8,486 bases of DNA. It comes from an uncultured Selenomonadaceae bacterium. GTDB lineage: Bacteria; Bacillota; Negativicutes; Selenomonadales; Selenomonadaceae. How positions within the stretch are numbered: the stretch's first letter is position 1; every line of letters starts with the position of its first letter. Below the pieces are notes generated by a model. The model was not told the origin of the DNA. It saw only the letters and a program-made list of their open reading frames with translations, and did no database searches. Below are positions 1 through 6,646 of the stretch, one piece after another. Made by a program: the position numbers and the translations under genes. The stretch is taken from positions 1 to 8,486 of the forward strand of contig CAJOFG010000074.1 of NCBI GenBank assembly GCA_905233965.1. The letters run 5' to 3'.

Positions 1-61
1 TCTTACGGATTAAGAAATTTTTGAGTAACTGTACTTATCTTTTATGTTTCGGTGAAGAAAT

Positions 62-346
62 TTGCCCTTTGACGGAGCATTTAAAAAAGCGCGAAAGATG
101 CGCAGACGCTTTTCGGATACGCGTTTAAACAAAAGCAGTCGCGCAATTAAAGTCGGCGCATTTTTTTTGGTTCCGGGAAAAGTCGTCGAAGTAGGCGACC
201 TTCCGGCATTTAAGAAAAAATATCCGGACTTCGGGCGGTTGGTTGACGAAAAATCAATCGTCGAAGTAAAAATGTGTGACGTGACGAGGAATTCTTCCGA
301 GTGGAAAAATTTACCGGTCGTATGGACATACATCAAGAAATTTTGA
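62..346 (+). CDS. Small hypothetical protein (94 aa)
   Basis: I do not recognise this protein. It is basic and lysine/arginine rich at the N-terminus (FKKARKMRRRF at residues 7-17), then has a mixed hydrophobic stretch (VGAFFLVPGKVVEVGDL, about 31-47) and ends WTYIKKF. There is no signal peptide or clear membrane helix. The TTG start is preceded by GGTGA at 51-55 and an in-frame stop at 53-55, so it cannot begin further upstream; ATG at 98 is an alternative without a good ribosome site. Codon choice resembles the other genes here, which is why I prefer it to the opposite-strand frame. It converges on the MutS-like gene. Its last codons and stop lie inside a 25-base block (333-357) repeated in inverted orientation at 2407-2431, so its 3' end belongs to a repeated unit. 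It could be a fragment of a larger lost gene. Confidence 0.45.
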   Translation: MPFDGAFKKARKMRRRFSDTRLNKSSRAIKVGAFFLVPGKVVEVGDLPAFKKKYPDFGRLVDEKSIVEVKMCDVTRNSSEWKNLPVVWTYIKKF

Positions 347-357
347 CAAAGTCCGGA
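333..357 (+). repeat. Inverted repeat block A, left copy
   Basis: This 25-base block, beginning TCAAGAAATTTTGACAAAG, is an exact reverse complement of 2407-2431. Weaker similarity continues about 10 bases upstream (ACATA shared). It covers the last codons and stop of the small ORF and runs into the following gap. Confidence 0.85.
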
Positions 358-360
358 AGC

Positions 361-427
361 AAGCGTAACACTTGACTCTGTTATCGCGTTCGATGTTGCG
401 ATAAATTCAGGTCAAGTAACCGCGCTT
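361..427 (+). repeat. Long multi-segment hairpin
   Basis: Nested complementary arms are visible: AAGCG (361-365) with CGCTT (423-427), CTTGAC (371-376) with GTCAAG (411-416), CTG (378-380) with CAG (408-410), and TTATCGC (381-387) with GCGATAA (398-404). That is about 21 base pairs around a 10-base loop, with short internal loops. It starts 15 bases after the small ORF's stop and about 70 bases beyond the MutS-like stop on the other strand. No T-tract follows on either strand, so it is not a standard intrinsic terminator. It could be a bidirectional 3' structure, a small RNA, or a REP/MITE-like palindrome. Confidence 0.6.
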
Positions 428-437
428 AAATTGTTCC

Positions 438-454
438 GTCGCTTTTAAAGCGAC
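438..454 (+). repeat. Short perfect hairpin
   Basis: GTCGCTT (438-444) and AAGCGAC (448-454) form a perfect 7-bp stem with a 3-base loop. No T-run follows on either strand. Together with the preceding hairpin it fills the spacer between repeat blocks A and B of the left copy; the right copy has only 17 bases there. Confidence 0.6.
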
Positions 455-460
455 CGGTCA

Positions 461-491
461 TCGACGTGCGCTCGTCTTTACCGATACGCCC
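461..491 (+). repeat. Inverted repeat block B, left copy
   Basis: This 31-base block matches the reverse complement of 2359-2389 at 28 of 31 positions. It ends 5 bases before the stop codon of the MutS-like gene (TAG on the minus strand, 496-498). The shared core is TCGTCTTTACCGA. Confidence 0.75.
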
Positions 492-495
492 TATT

Positions 496-2254
496 CTACT
501 CCAAAATTCCCGCCATTTTCAAAAGATATTTCGCGTTCGTCGTGGTACATCTTCCTTCGCGAAGTTTGAAGTCGAATTTTATTTGGTCGTTCTCGTAATA
601 TTCCTCGAAGTGTGCGTTGGAAATCTTCACTCCGTGGTGAGAGTGCAAGTCGCAAAGTTCAAAGTCGTGAGTCGTAATCAAAGTTATGTTCCGCTCGTTC
701 GTCAATCGTTTAATCGCCTCACGCGCTCCCAAAAGTCTGTCCGCTTCGTTCGTGCCTTTGAAAATTTCGTCGATACAAATCAGCATGGGCAAATTTTTTT
801 TACTGTACTCAATCATACTTTTTATTCGCAGAAGTTCCGCGTAAAAAGTCGAAAGTCCTTGCGTTATGTCGTCGTTCACACGGATTGATGTGAAAATCGC
901 CATTTTGCTCACCGAAAATTTTTCCGCACAAACCGGTGCGCCGGCGTAGGCAAGCATGACCGCACCCGCCAAAGTTCTTATCCACGTCGTTTTTCCCGAC
1001 ATATTCGCGCCGGTTATTATCGTCGTCCCCGCCGTCAAATGTACGTCGTTCGGTACGGCTTTCCGCGACGTGATTAAAATGCTCGTCAAATTTTTTGCTT
1101 CAAGTCGCGGCTCATCTCCGTCCAGCAAAGTCGGGAAACAATAAATTCCCGCAGTCTGCCCGATTGACGCGAATGACATCAAAACTTCCGCCTCAGACCA
1201 TGCGTCAATCCATTTTCGCAAATGTTTGGCGGCAACTTTTTGCCACTTCAAAAAAGCATCGGCGCAAAATAAATCGTACAGGAAAAAAGCATTGCCCAAA
1301 ATAAAAACTATCGGATTCATTCGCGACGCAACAAATTTTGCCAGCAACGAAAGTTTTTTTAACTCTCTTGCGGCGGAAATTTCATCTGTCAACTTTTCCC
1401 TTATCTTTCTCATGCTCGCCGAATTGAAATCGGTTGACTCAAGCCGCTCGAAAATTGCGTAGTACAATCTCAACTCTTTTGAAAAAGTTTGCAGAGGTTT
1501 CAAAAATTCCGACATGCGCGAATAAATTACCGCCGAAAATAAAAGTGCCGCGACCGGAATTATCGCCGGGAAAAAGTCACTCACCAAGTCGTGATAAGCC
1601 GCCACGCACGACAGGACGAAAAGCGGGAACGGCAAAAAGCGCAGGTACAAAATTTTTTCCGAATGTTTTTCCGGAATTTCGACGGCATCTATCAATTCGG
1701 TCGTGTCGTGATTGTCCGGCATGAGTCGCGCATAAGCTTCCAAGTCCAACGAAAGGCGCGGACGTTTTAAAAGTTCCGCAACTCCCCGCTGTCGGATTTT
1801 GCGGCACGGGTGAAAGAGCCGCCGCTAACCTGTCTCGTCCTCTTTTCGTTCGTGCCGCGCAAATGTATTGGAAGATTGAACCCTTGCCGAAAATGTGCAA
1901 GTCAACGTCCTGCGGTCGTTCGTCACTCAAATAATTTTCTCCCTTGACGGATCTGTTTCGCCAAGTTCCTCTTTCGCGAACAATGTATGAATTTAAAACC
2001 CGGAGCCGGCTTGTCAAAAATTTTTGTCGCCGTTTCAATTCGTCAAACAGCGTGACGAGCCGGAAAAAAATCATCATCAAAATTGCCGCCGCAATGTATG
2101 AGTTATGGTAACCGTGAAGTCCGGCAATAAAACAAGCCGCCGCCGCGCAAAAAACTCCGGAGCGGGCGAGTACAAATTTTTTTTCGCGCTTGTGCAAAGT
2201 TTTCTGTTCGCTCAAATCAATTTCGCGTTCGTTGTCGTAAAATTCCCTGTTCAA
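496..2254 (-). pseudogene. Membrane-anchored MutS-family ATPase, apparent single-base frameshift
   Basis: This belongs to the MutS-related family that keeps the ATPase domain V and lacks the mismatch-recognition domain; its cellular role is not settled. Joined across one indel, the product is about 585 aa, a usual size for the group. Visible are two membrane helices near residues 29-46 and 52-68, two more near 204-220 and 227-244, Walker A GANMSGKTTW at 415-424, a Walker B region LICIDEIFKGTN with D495-E496, and a downstream TTHDFELCDL motif. The frame breaks at an A4 run (minus strand; TTTT at 1797-1800). Removing one A joins ...LSPVPQ to IRQRGVAELLKRP, restoring the family pattern just before the second helix pair. 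The start is TTG at 2254, 8 bases after GGAG; TTG at 2260 sits too close. The ATPase half is intact, so a sequencing error or very recent mutation is as likely as true decay. Confidence 0.8.
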
Positions 2255-2291
2255 ATTCAACTCTCCGATTTCTTACAAAAATTACGGAAAG

Positions 2292-2320
2292 ATTTTATAC
2301 CAAACGGAAAAAACATTCAA
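2292..2320 (-). promoter_or_regulatory. Candidate promoter of the MutS-like gene
   Basis: On the minus strand, TTGAAT (2315-2320) and TAAAAT (2292-2297) are separated by 17 bases, within TATAAAAT. Transcription would begin near 2285, giving a leader of about 30 bases with GGAGAG just before the TTG starts. Confidence 0.55.
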
Positions 2321-2358
2321 CTCAAAGCAATTTTCAAAAAACATCGGGACTTATCTTG

Positions 2359-2389
2359 GGGCGTGTCGGTAAAGACGAACGCACGCCGA
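2359..2389 (-). repeat. Inverted repeat block B, right copy
   Basis: The reverse complement matches 461-491 at 28 of 31 positions. It lies roughly 100 bases upstream of the MutS-like start, outside that gene's promoter. Its first 15 bases can also pair with 2456-2470 (14 of 15 complementary). Confidence 0.75.
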
Positions 2390-2406
2390 TAACGGTTATT
2401 TTTCCG

Positions 2407-2431
2407 TCCGGACTTTGTCAAAATTTCTTGA
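2407..2431 (-). repeat. Inverted repeat block A, right copy
   Basis: This is the exact 25-base reverse complement of 333-357. It is separated from block B by 17 bases here, against 103 in the left copy. Confidence 0.85.
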
Positions 2432-2455
2432 AATATGTACGATATTCCTGCGAAA

Positions 2456-2470
2456 TTTACCAACACGCCC
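2456..2470 (+). repeat. Partial third copy of block B (second half)
   Basis: TTTACCAACACGCCC matches the second half of the left block B (477-491) at 13 of 15 positions and the reverse complement of 2359-2373 at 14 of 15. A looser match to the first half of B (14 of 17) follows at 2492-2508, so the halves occur in swapped order. The looser match shares a GCTCGTTCGTC string also present in the MutS-like coding sequence, so it may be chance. Confidence 0.45.
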
Positions 2471-2505
2471 TAAATTATAGTCGTCGGCAATATCGGTGCT
2501 CGTTC

Positions 2506-2539
2506 GTCTGTCGCGATAATATGCGAAGAAGCGACAAAC
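2506..2539. repeat. Imperfect hairpin upstream of the amidase promoter
   Basis: GTCTGTCGC (2506-2514) and GCGACAAAC (2531-2539) are complementary at 8 of 9 positions, with a 16-base loop. It ends 8 bases before the -35 element of the amidase gene, so an operator role is possible. It shares the GTCGC/GCGAC core with the hairpin at 438-454. Confidence 0.35.
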
Positions 2540-2547
2540 CCTCTTCC

Positions 2548-2576
2548 TTGAAAAATATCCGGGCATTTGTTAAAAT
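2548..2576 (+). promoter_or_regulatory. Candidate sigma-70-type promoter of the amidase gene
   Basis: TTGAAA (2548-2553) and TAAAAT (2571-2576) are separated by 17 bases, close to consensus. The expected start near 2583 leaves about 25 bases of leader containing the GGAGG ribosome site at 2596-2600. Confidence 0.65.
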
Positions 2577-2608
2577 TTTTCCCGCAGACTTTAACGGAGG
2601 TTTTGAAA

Positions 2609-3190
2609 ATGAATTTGTCAAAATATTTTTTGTTGCCGGCACTGATTGCGATTCTCTCCGGATTCTCTCCGGTCCAAGCGAAGTATTACGACATCGAAAC
2701 TTGGGAGCCGCCGATTCGCAAACCGATTTTGCATTTCACGGAGTACGAAGTTCGCCCGGCGACGGAATGTATCGTGATTCATCACACCGGATTTCCCGGC
2801 GCGGATAAAGATTCGACTGCAGCCGACATTCACAAATTTCATCAGGAAACGAACGGCTGGGCAGGTATCGGCTACCATTATTTGATTCGCAAAGACGGCA
2901 CGATCGAGCAGGGAAGAAAACCGGACGCTGTCGGCGCACACTCTTACCGGCACAACATGAATTCAATCGGAATTTGTCTTGCCGGAAATTTCGACATAGG
3001 CAGACCGACCGAAAAACAAATGGAGTCCGTGAAAATGTTGACGGCTTGGATTTGCAAAGAATATAATTTAAATCCGATGAAAACCGGCGTTATCGTCGGG
3101 CACAGAAATTTTAACGATACCGATTGTCCCGGCGATAAACTTTATTCAAAATTGGATTTGATTCGCAGAGGTTGCGCCGATTATCTCTAA
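2609..3190 (+). CDS. Secreted N-acetylmuramoyl-L-alanine amidase (Amidase_2/PGRP fold)
   Basis: This predicted zinc enzyme cuts the bond between N-acetylmuramate and the L-alanine of the peptidoglycan stem peptide. The 193-aa protein begins with a signal peptide (MNLSKYFLLPALIAILSG...VQA, likely cut after residue 24), so it acts outside the inner membrane. The catalytic domain spans about 50-190: IHHTG with zinc ligand H58, the YHYLI segment (Y89/Y91), GHRN with H165, and DCPG with C173, matching the His-His-Cys zinc set of this family. No wall-binding repeat is present, so it is a minimal amidase. The ATG start at 2609 is 8 bases after GGAGG; an earlier in-frame TTG (2567) lies before the expected transcription start. 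The DUF4422 gene follows after 24 bases, so the two are probably co-transcribed. Substrate preference, cell wall turnover versus a prophage-like lysin, cannot be told. Confidence 0.88.
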   Translation: MNLSKYFLLPALIAILSGFSPVQAKYYDIETWEPPIRKPILHFTEYEVRPATECIVIHHTGFPGADKDSTAADIHKFHQETNGWAGIGYHYLIRKDGTIEQGRKPDAVGAHSYRHNMNSIGICLAGNFDIGRPTEKQMESVKMLTAWICKEYNLNPMKTGVIVGHRNFNDTDCPGDKLYSKLDLIRRGCADYL

Positions 3191-3214
3191 AAATTTTTTT
3201 GGAGCGTGAAAAAA

Positions 3215-4732
3215 ATGTATGTGCCGAAAATTTTACTCTGCGGCGACGAGAAAAAATTTTTTGCCGAAGTGACTTCGCGACCGGTTGAAATTGTCGGCAA
3301 AGTTTATTTTTCCGGCAAGACCGAATCCGGCAAAGAAATAAGTTTGTTGAACGCCGATAAATTTGTTTTGAACGACGAGGTTCGCGAAACAGAAGATTTG
3401 GTTGCGATATTGTGTCAAGGTTACGCAGATTATGTTGTTTTCACCGACTTGCGGAAATTGAATAAATTTCTTTACGACTTGGTTCTGAAAGGAATTTTTT
3501 ATTCGCAGATAATGGGGATTGAGCGGTTTAAAAATTTGCCGACGGATTATTATTTCGATCCGGAAGCGGACAGATTTTTAATCAAAAAGTTGCCGGAAGA
3601 AAATTTCCAAACTTTGCTTGACGTTGACGCTTTACTTGTACGAAATATTTTTTTGACGAACGGATTAAAAAATTTTCGTGAGATTGACTGTATCGCCGGA
3701 AAAGGTTTGCCGCCGTTCAAAGAAAATTTTTACAATCACATTTACGGGAAAATTTCCGCTTGTCGCCGTCGTCATTACGATGCCGCGCTGATTGCCGGCA
3801 AATCGCCGGAAGAATTTGACAAAGCCGCCGAAAGTTTGAAAAATATCGCAGACGTTTTGATTGTTTTCGTCCGGAACAATTCCGACCTCGAAAAACATTT
3901 GCAATTTACATGGAGAAATTTTTTCGGCAAATCTGTAGGGCGCAATACGGTTGTCGGTTATTGGTTTTTCTGCAAATACAAACGTCCGGAAAAAAATTTC
4001 GTGATGTACGTCGTCACTCACAAAAAGTTGCCGGAAGACCATGTAAAAAATTTGCCGCCGGGTTACGAATTGATTCATGCCGGCAAAAAAAGTTCAAAAG
4101 ACTTGGGTTATCCCGGCGACGACACCGGCGAAAATATCAGCGACTTGAATCCGTACATTAACGAAGTCACCGCAATTTATCATATGTGGAAAAATTCTCC
4201 GGCAACGATAATCGGCTTGTCGCATTACAGAAGATTTTTCACGGAGTCGGAGGACGATACATTTTCGTACGAAAAAATTTTGTCGCGGGAAAGTGCCGAA
4301 AAATTTCTTGAGGATTACGATATTGTCGTGACGACTTATTTTAACGGCGTTTCGCTTTTTGAGTCGCTGGCAATGTTCGCTATTGAAGATGAGGAGCGGG
4401 CGAAAGATTATTTGCTGATATTCCGGAAACATTTGCTTAACGCGCACCCGGATTACGAAGACGCTTTCGATAAAACTTTTCAAACCCGGTACTTTGCAAA
4501 TAAAAATATGTTCGTCACCCGACGGTATGTGTTCGACGATTTTTGCGAATGGCTTTTTTCATTCCTCATCGACGCGACGAAAGAAATTATCGACACTTTC
4601 AAATTGGAGGACAAGGAGCCGGGGTTCGCGAAACGTGCGGCAGGTTTTTTCGCGGAACATATGCTGAACGTCTGGCTGTTGAAAAATCGGTTGCGGATAA
4701 AAGAATTGAAAATTATGGAAGTTAAAATTTAG
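3215..4732 (+). CDS. DUF4422 protein (putative glycosyltransferase) with unidentified N-terminal half
   Basis: The C-terminal half is a DUF4422 domain, found in proteins of surface polysaccharide loci and considered glycosyltransferase-like; no activity is proven here. Landmarks in the 505-aa product are YVVTHKK (265-271), DDTGENIS (302-309), the INEVTAIYHMWKN segment, GLSHYRRFF (334-342), a NMFV motif, and GFFAEHMLNVWL (477-488). Residues 1 to about 260 are not part of DUF4422 and I do not recognise them. They show alternating strand/helix character (KILLCGD at the start, HYDAALIAG at 187-195, DVLIVFV) suggestive of Rossmann-like folds. No signal peptide or membrane helix is seen, so a cytoplasmic protein is likely. 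The ATG at 3215 is 10 bases after GGAG; the in-frame GTG at 3206 lies only 1 base after it. The gene follows the amidase by 24 bases with no terminator between. Confidence 0.82.
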   Translation: MYVPKILLCGDEKKFFAEVTSRPVEIVGKVYFSGKTESGKEISLLNADKFVLNDEVRETEDLVAILCQGYADYVVFTDLRKLNKFLYDLVLKGIFYSQIMGIERFKNLPTDYYFDPEADRFLIKKLPEENFQTLLDVDALLVRNIFLTNGLKNFREIDCIAGKGLPPFKENFYNHIYGKISACRRRHYDAALIAGKSPEEFDKAAESLKNIADVLIVFVRNNSDLEKHLQFTWRNFFGKSVGRNTVVGYWFFCKYKRPEKNFVMYVVTHKKLPEDHVKNLPPGYELIHAGKKSSKDLGYPGDDTGENISDLNPYINEVTAIYHMWKNSPATIIGLSHYRRFFTESEDDTFSYEKILSRESAEKFLEDYDIVVTTYFNGVSLFESLAMFAIEDEERAKDYLLIFRKHLLNAHPDYEDAFDKTFQTRYFANKNMFVTRRYVFDDFCEWLFSFLIDATKEIIDTFKLEDKEPGFAKRAAGFFAEHMLNVWLLKNRLRIKELKIMEVKI

Positions 4733-4826
4733 AGCAATTCTGCATTTTAGATACAGATAATATCAGTGGTTTCCGCATTTCAATTTGCAAAAAATTTTTG
4801 AAGGGTTTAATGCGCTTTTTGACGTG

Positions 4827-4832
4827 TATTAT
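4827..4832 (+). promoter_or_regulatory. Weak candidate -10 element upstream of cca
   Basis: TATTAT lies about 38 bases before the cca start in the 137-base gap after the DUF4422 gene. No good -35 is found at 16-18 bases; TTGAAG (4798) is 23 away. TTGCAA followed 17 bases later by TAATGC is a second weak option. I see no clear terminator in the gap, so read-through from upstream is possible. Confidence 0.2.
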
Positions 4833-4869
4833 GTGCAGAAAGCAGTGAGAAATTTGAAAAAAGATTGTC

Positions 4870-6099
4870 ATGACAGAGCTTGAATTTGCAATAAAAGTTG
4901 ACTCTGCCGGCGGCACGGCTTACCTTGTCGGCGGCGCGGTCAGAGACAAATACCGGAATGTTCGGGCGCACGACAGGGATTATTGCGTCACCGGACTGAC
5001 CGAAAAAATTTTTGCCGGAAATTTTCCCGACGCGTTGAAGTTCGGAAAATCTTTTCCGGTTTTTTCAATCGAAATTGACGGGGAAATGTGCGAAGTCGCG
5101 CTTGCCCGGACGGAGAAAAAATCCGGCACCGGCTATCACGGATTCAAAGTAAATTTTTCTCCGGGCGTGACGATTGAGGAAGATTTATTCCGGCGCGACA
5201 CGACGATTAACGCGATGGCGATAAAAATTTTGTCCGGCGAACTTGTCGATCCGTTCGGCGGTGTTCAAGACGTTTTGCAAAAAAAAATTCGCGCCGTTTC
5301 CGAACACTTCACCGACGACCCGGTAAGAGCGTTGAGGGCGGCAAGACAGTCCTCACAATTCGATTTTGAAATTGTTCCGGAAACTTTGCACGCCATGAAT
5401 TTATGCGCCGACGAATTGAAATGCGAACCCGGCGAAAGAATTTTTTCCGAATTGCAAAACGCATTGAAAACCGATAAACCGTCAATTTTTTTCCGCAACC
5501 TCGACAAAGCCGGACTGCTCGAAATTATTTTCCCGGAAATTGCGAACCTCAAAGGAAAAACTCAACCGGAAAAATTTCATCCGGAGGGTGACGCTTACGA
5601 ACATTCACTTCAAATTTTGGACGAAGTCGCAAAAGTAAACTCAAAACCCGTCGTGAGATTCTCCGCACTGGTTCACGACTTGGGCAAGGGACAGACTCCG
5701 CCGGAAATGTTGCCGCACCACTACATGCACGAAAAAAAAGGCTTGGACGTTCTGGACAAAATGGCGGCGCGGATACATTTGCCCGGCAACTGGAAAAAAA
5801 TTTCAAAATTCGTCATGGAAGAACATATGCGCGCCCCGACGATGACCGCACCGGGAAAAATCACGGACTTTTTGTTGAAATTGCAAAAATCAAAAATTGC
5901 AACGAAAGATTTTAATGATATAATTCGTGCAGACCATCACGGACTTCCTCCGCATTTGGAGAAGGCAGATTTTATTTTGCGCGAACTGCTGAAGGTAAAC
6001 GCCGACTCCGTGCCGAAAATATTTGTCGGGGAAGAAATCGGGCGGGAACTTCGATTAAATCGTATTCGCCGTTTCGTTGAATTGAGGGACAATCTTTAA
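4870..6099 (+). CDS. cca: CCA tRNA nucleotidyltransferase with C-terminal HD domain
   Basis: The enzyme builds or repairs the CCA 3' end of tRNAs from CTP and ATP in the cytoplasm. The 409-aa product resembles the E. coli-type enzyme in length and order. It has the nucleotidyltransferase motif YLVGGAVRD (18-26), the metal-binding pair D35 and D37 in HDRDYCVTG, the ALARTEKKSGTGYHGF segment, RRDTTINAMA (108-117), and DDPVRALRAAR (149-159). An HD phosphohydrolase domain follows: HPEGDAYEHS with H245, then VHDLGKG with H269-D270. In E. coli the HD domain adds phosphatase and 2',3'-cyclic phosphodiesterase activity. The ATG at 4870 is the first possible start after an in-frame stop at 4855, but no strong ribosome site precedes it, so translation may be modest. 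It heads a tightly spaced series with the carbonic-anhydrase-like gene 19 bases downstream. Confidence 0.93.
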   Translation: MTELEFAIKVDSAGGTAYLVGGAVRDKYRNVRAHDRDYCVTGLTEKIFAGNFPDALKFGKSFPVFSIEIDGEMCEVALARTEKKSGTGYHGFKVNFSPGVTIEEDLFRRDTTINAMAIKILSGELVDPFGGVQDVLQKKIRAVSEHFTDDPVRALRAARQSSQFDFEIVPETLHAMNLCADELKCEPGERIFSELQNALKTDKPSIFFRNLDKAGLLEIIFPEIANLKGKTQPEKFHPEGDAYEHSLQILDEVAKVNSKPVVRFSALVHDLGKGQTPPEMLPHHYMHEKKGLDVLDKMAARIHLPGNWKKISKFVMEEHMRAPTMTAPGKITDFLLKLQKSKIATKDFNDIIRADHHGLPPHLEKADFILRELLKVNADSVPKIFVGEEIGRELRLNRIRRFVELRDNL

Positions 6100-6118
6100 C
6101 AAAAGGAGCGTGTAAAAA

Positions 6119-6646
6119 ATGCAGGGACTCGTACTGCCTTACAAAGGGAAATCGCCGAAAATTGCCGGGAATGTTTTTCTGGCTCCGACCTCTTCCGTTG
6201 TCGGTGAAGTCACTCTTGCCACCGGTGCAAATATCTGGTTCGGAACGACCGTTCGCGGAGATTTTCAACCGGTAACCGTCGGAGCGTTCACGAACATTCA
6301 GGACAACACGACGGTTCACGTTATGGGCGATTCGCCGACCGAAATCGGAAATTACGTTACAATCGGACACAATGCGATAATTCATTGCCGGAAAATAGGC
6401 GACAACTGTTTAATCGGAATGGGTTCGATAATTTTGGGTTACGCGGAGATCGGAGAGAATTGCATAATCGGAGCGGGAACTCTTTTGACGCAGTACAAAA
6501 AAATTCCGGCGAACTCTTTGGTTTTCGGCAACCCGGCAAAAATTATGCGCGCCCTTCGCGAAGATGAAATTGAGGCTGTGCGGGCATCGGCAATGCACTA
6601 TCACGAATGTGCAAACGAGTACATCAAACATTTGGGACACGGCTGA
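6119..6646 (+). CDS. Gamma-carbonic-anhydrase-like left-handed beta-helix protein (YrdA type)
   Basis: This 175-aa protein has the hexapeptide-repeat pattern of a left-handed beta-helix through about residues 15-140, followed by a C-terminal helix. It keeps the gamma-class metal site: H67 (TTVHVMG), H84 (TIGHNA) and H89 (IIHC), together with R46-G-D48 and Q61-D62. Family members are trimers; some hydrate CO2, while many YrdA-type proteins show little activity and an unclear role, so the substrate is not assigned. The ATG follows GGAG by 10 bases, in a GGAGCGTGTAAAAA context nearly identical to that of the DUF4422 gene. It lies 19 bases after cca. Its stop overlaps the next ATG as TGATG (6644-6648), implying translational coupling. 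Confidence 0.88.
   Translation: MQGLVLPYKGKSPKIAGNVFLAPTSSVVGEVTLATGANIWFGTTVRGDFQPVTVGAFTNIQDNTTVHVMGDSPTEIGNYVTIGHNAIIHCRKIGDNCLIGMGSIILGYAEIGENCIIGAGTLLTQYKKIPANSLVFGNPAKIMRALREDEIEAVRASAMHYHECANEYIKHLGHG

Larger units (their letters stand above)
2261..2608. other. Divergent intergenic region with repeat mosaic
   Basis: This 348-base gap separates the MutS-like gene from the amidase gene, which point away from each other. It holds a promoter at each end. Between them are inverted copies of blocks B (2359-2389) and A (2407-2431), a second half-copy of B at 2456-2470, a weak further partial copy at 2492-2508, and an imperfect hairpin at 2506-2539. I see no convincing gene. One frame of the minus strand ends RTYFKKF then stop within block A, echoing the WTYIKKF end of the small ORF at 62-346; this suggests the remnant of a related 3' end. 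Confidence 0.6.

Noticed and set aside
21..48. Promoter TTGAGT - 16 - TATGTT before the first ORF
   Set aside because: The -10 is poor, and the expected start near 55 would remove the only ribosome site of the TTG at 62.
10..336. Minus-strand frame opposite the first small ORF
   Set aside because: Its codon choice is unlike the neighbours and no ribosome site was seen; the + strand frame fits better.
361..427. The long hairpin as a tRNA gene
   Set aside because: It is a single long stem; there are no D, anticodon and T arms and no CCA-like end.
1797..1800. Programmed ribosomal frameshifting in the MutS-like gene
   Set aside because: The A4 run does not form a classic slippery heptamer, I saw no stimulatory element, and the family is not known for it; a plain indel is simpler.
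2388..2405. ATAACGGTTAT followed by T-run as an intrinsic terminator
   Set aside because: The stem is only 4-5 A/T-rich pairs with almost no loop.
3188..3200. A/T run after the amidase as a terminator
   Set aside because: There is no GC stem before it, and such A/T runs are common throughout this DNA.
4733..4869. Small gene or structured RNA between the DUF4422 gene and cca
   Set aside because: Only very short dyads (GATA-A-TATC; GCA/TGC) are present, with no ORF of note.
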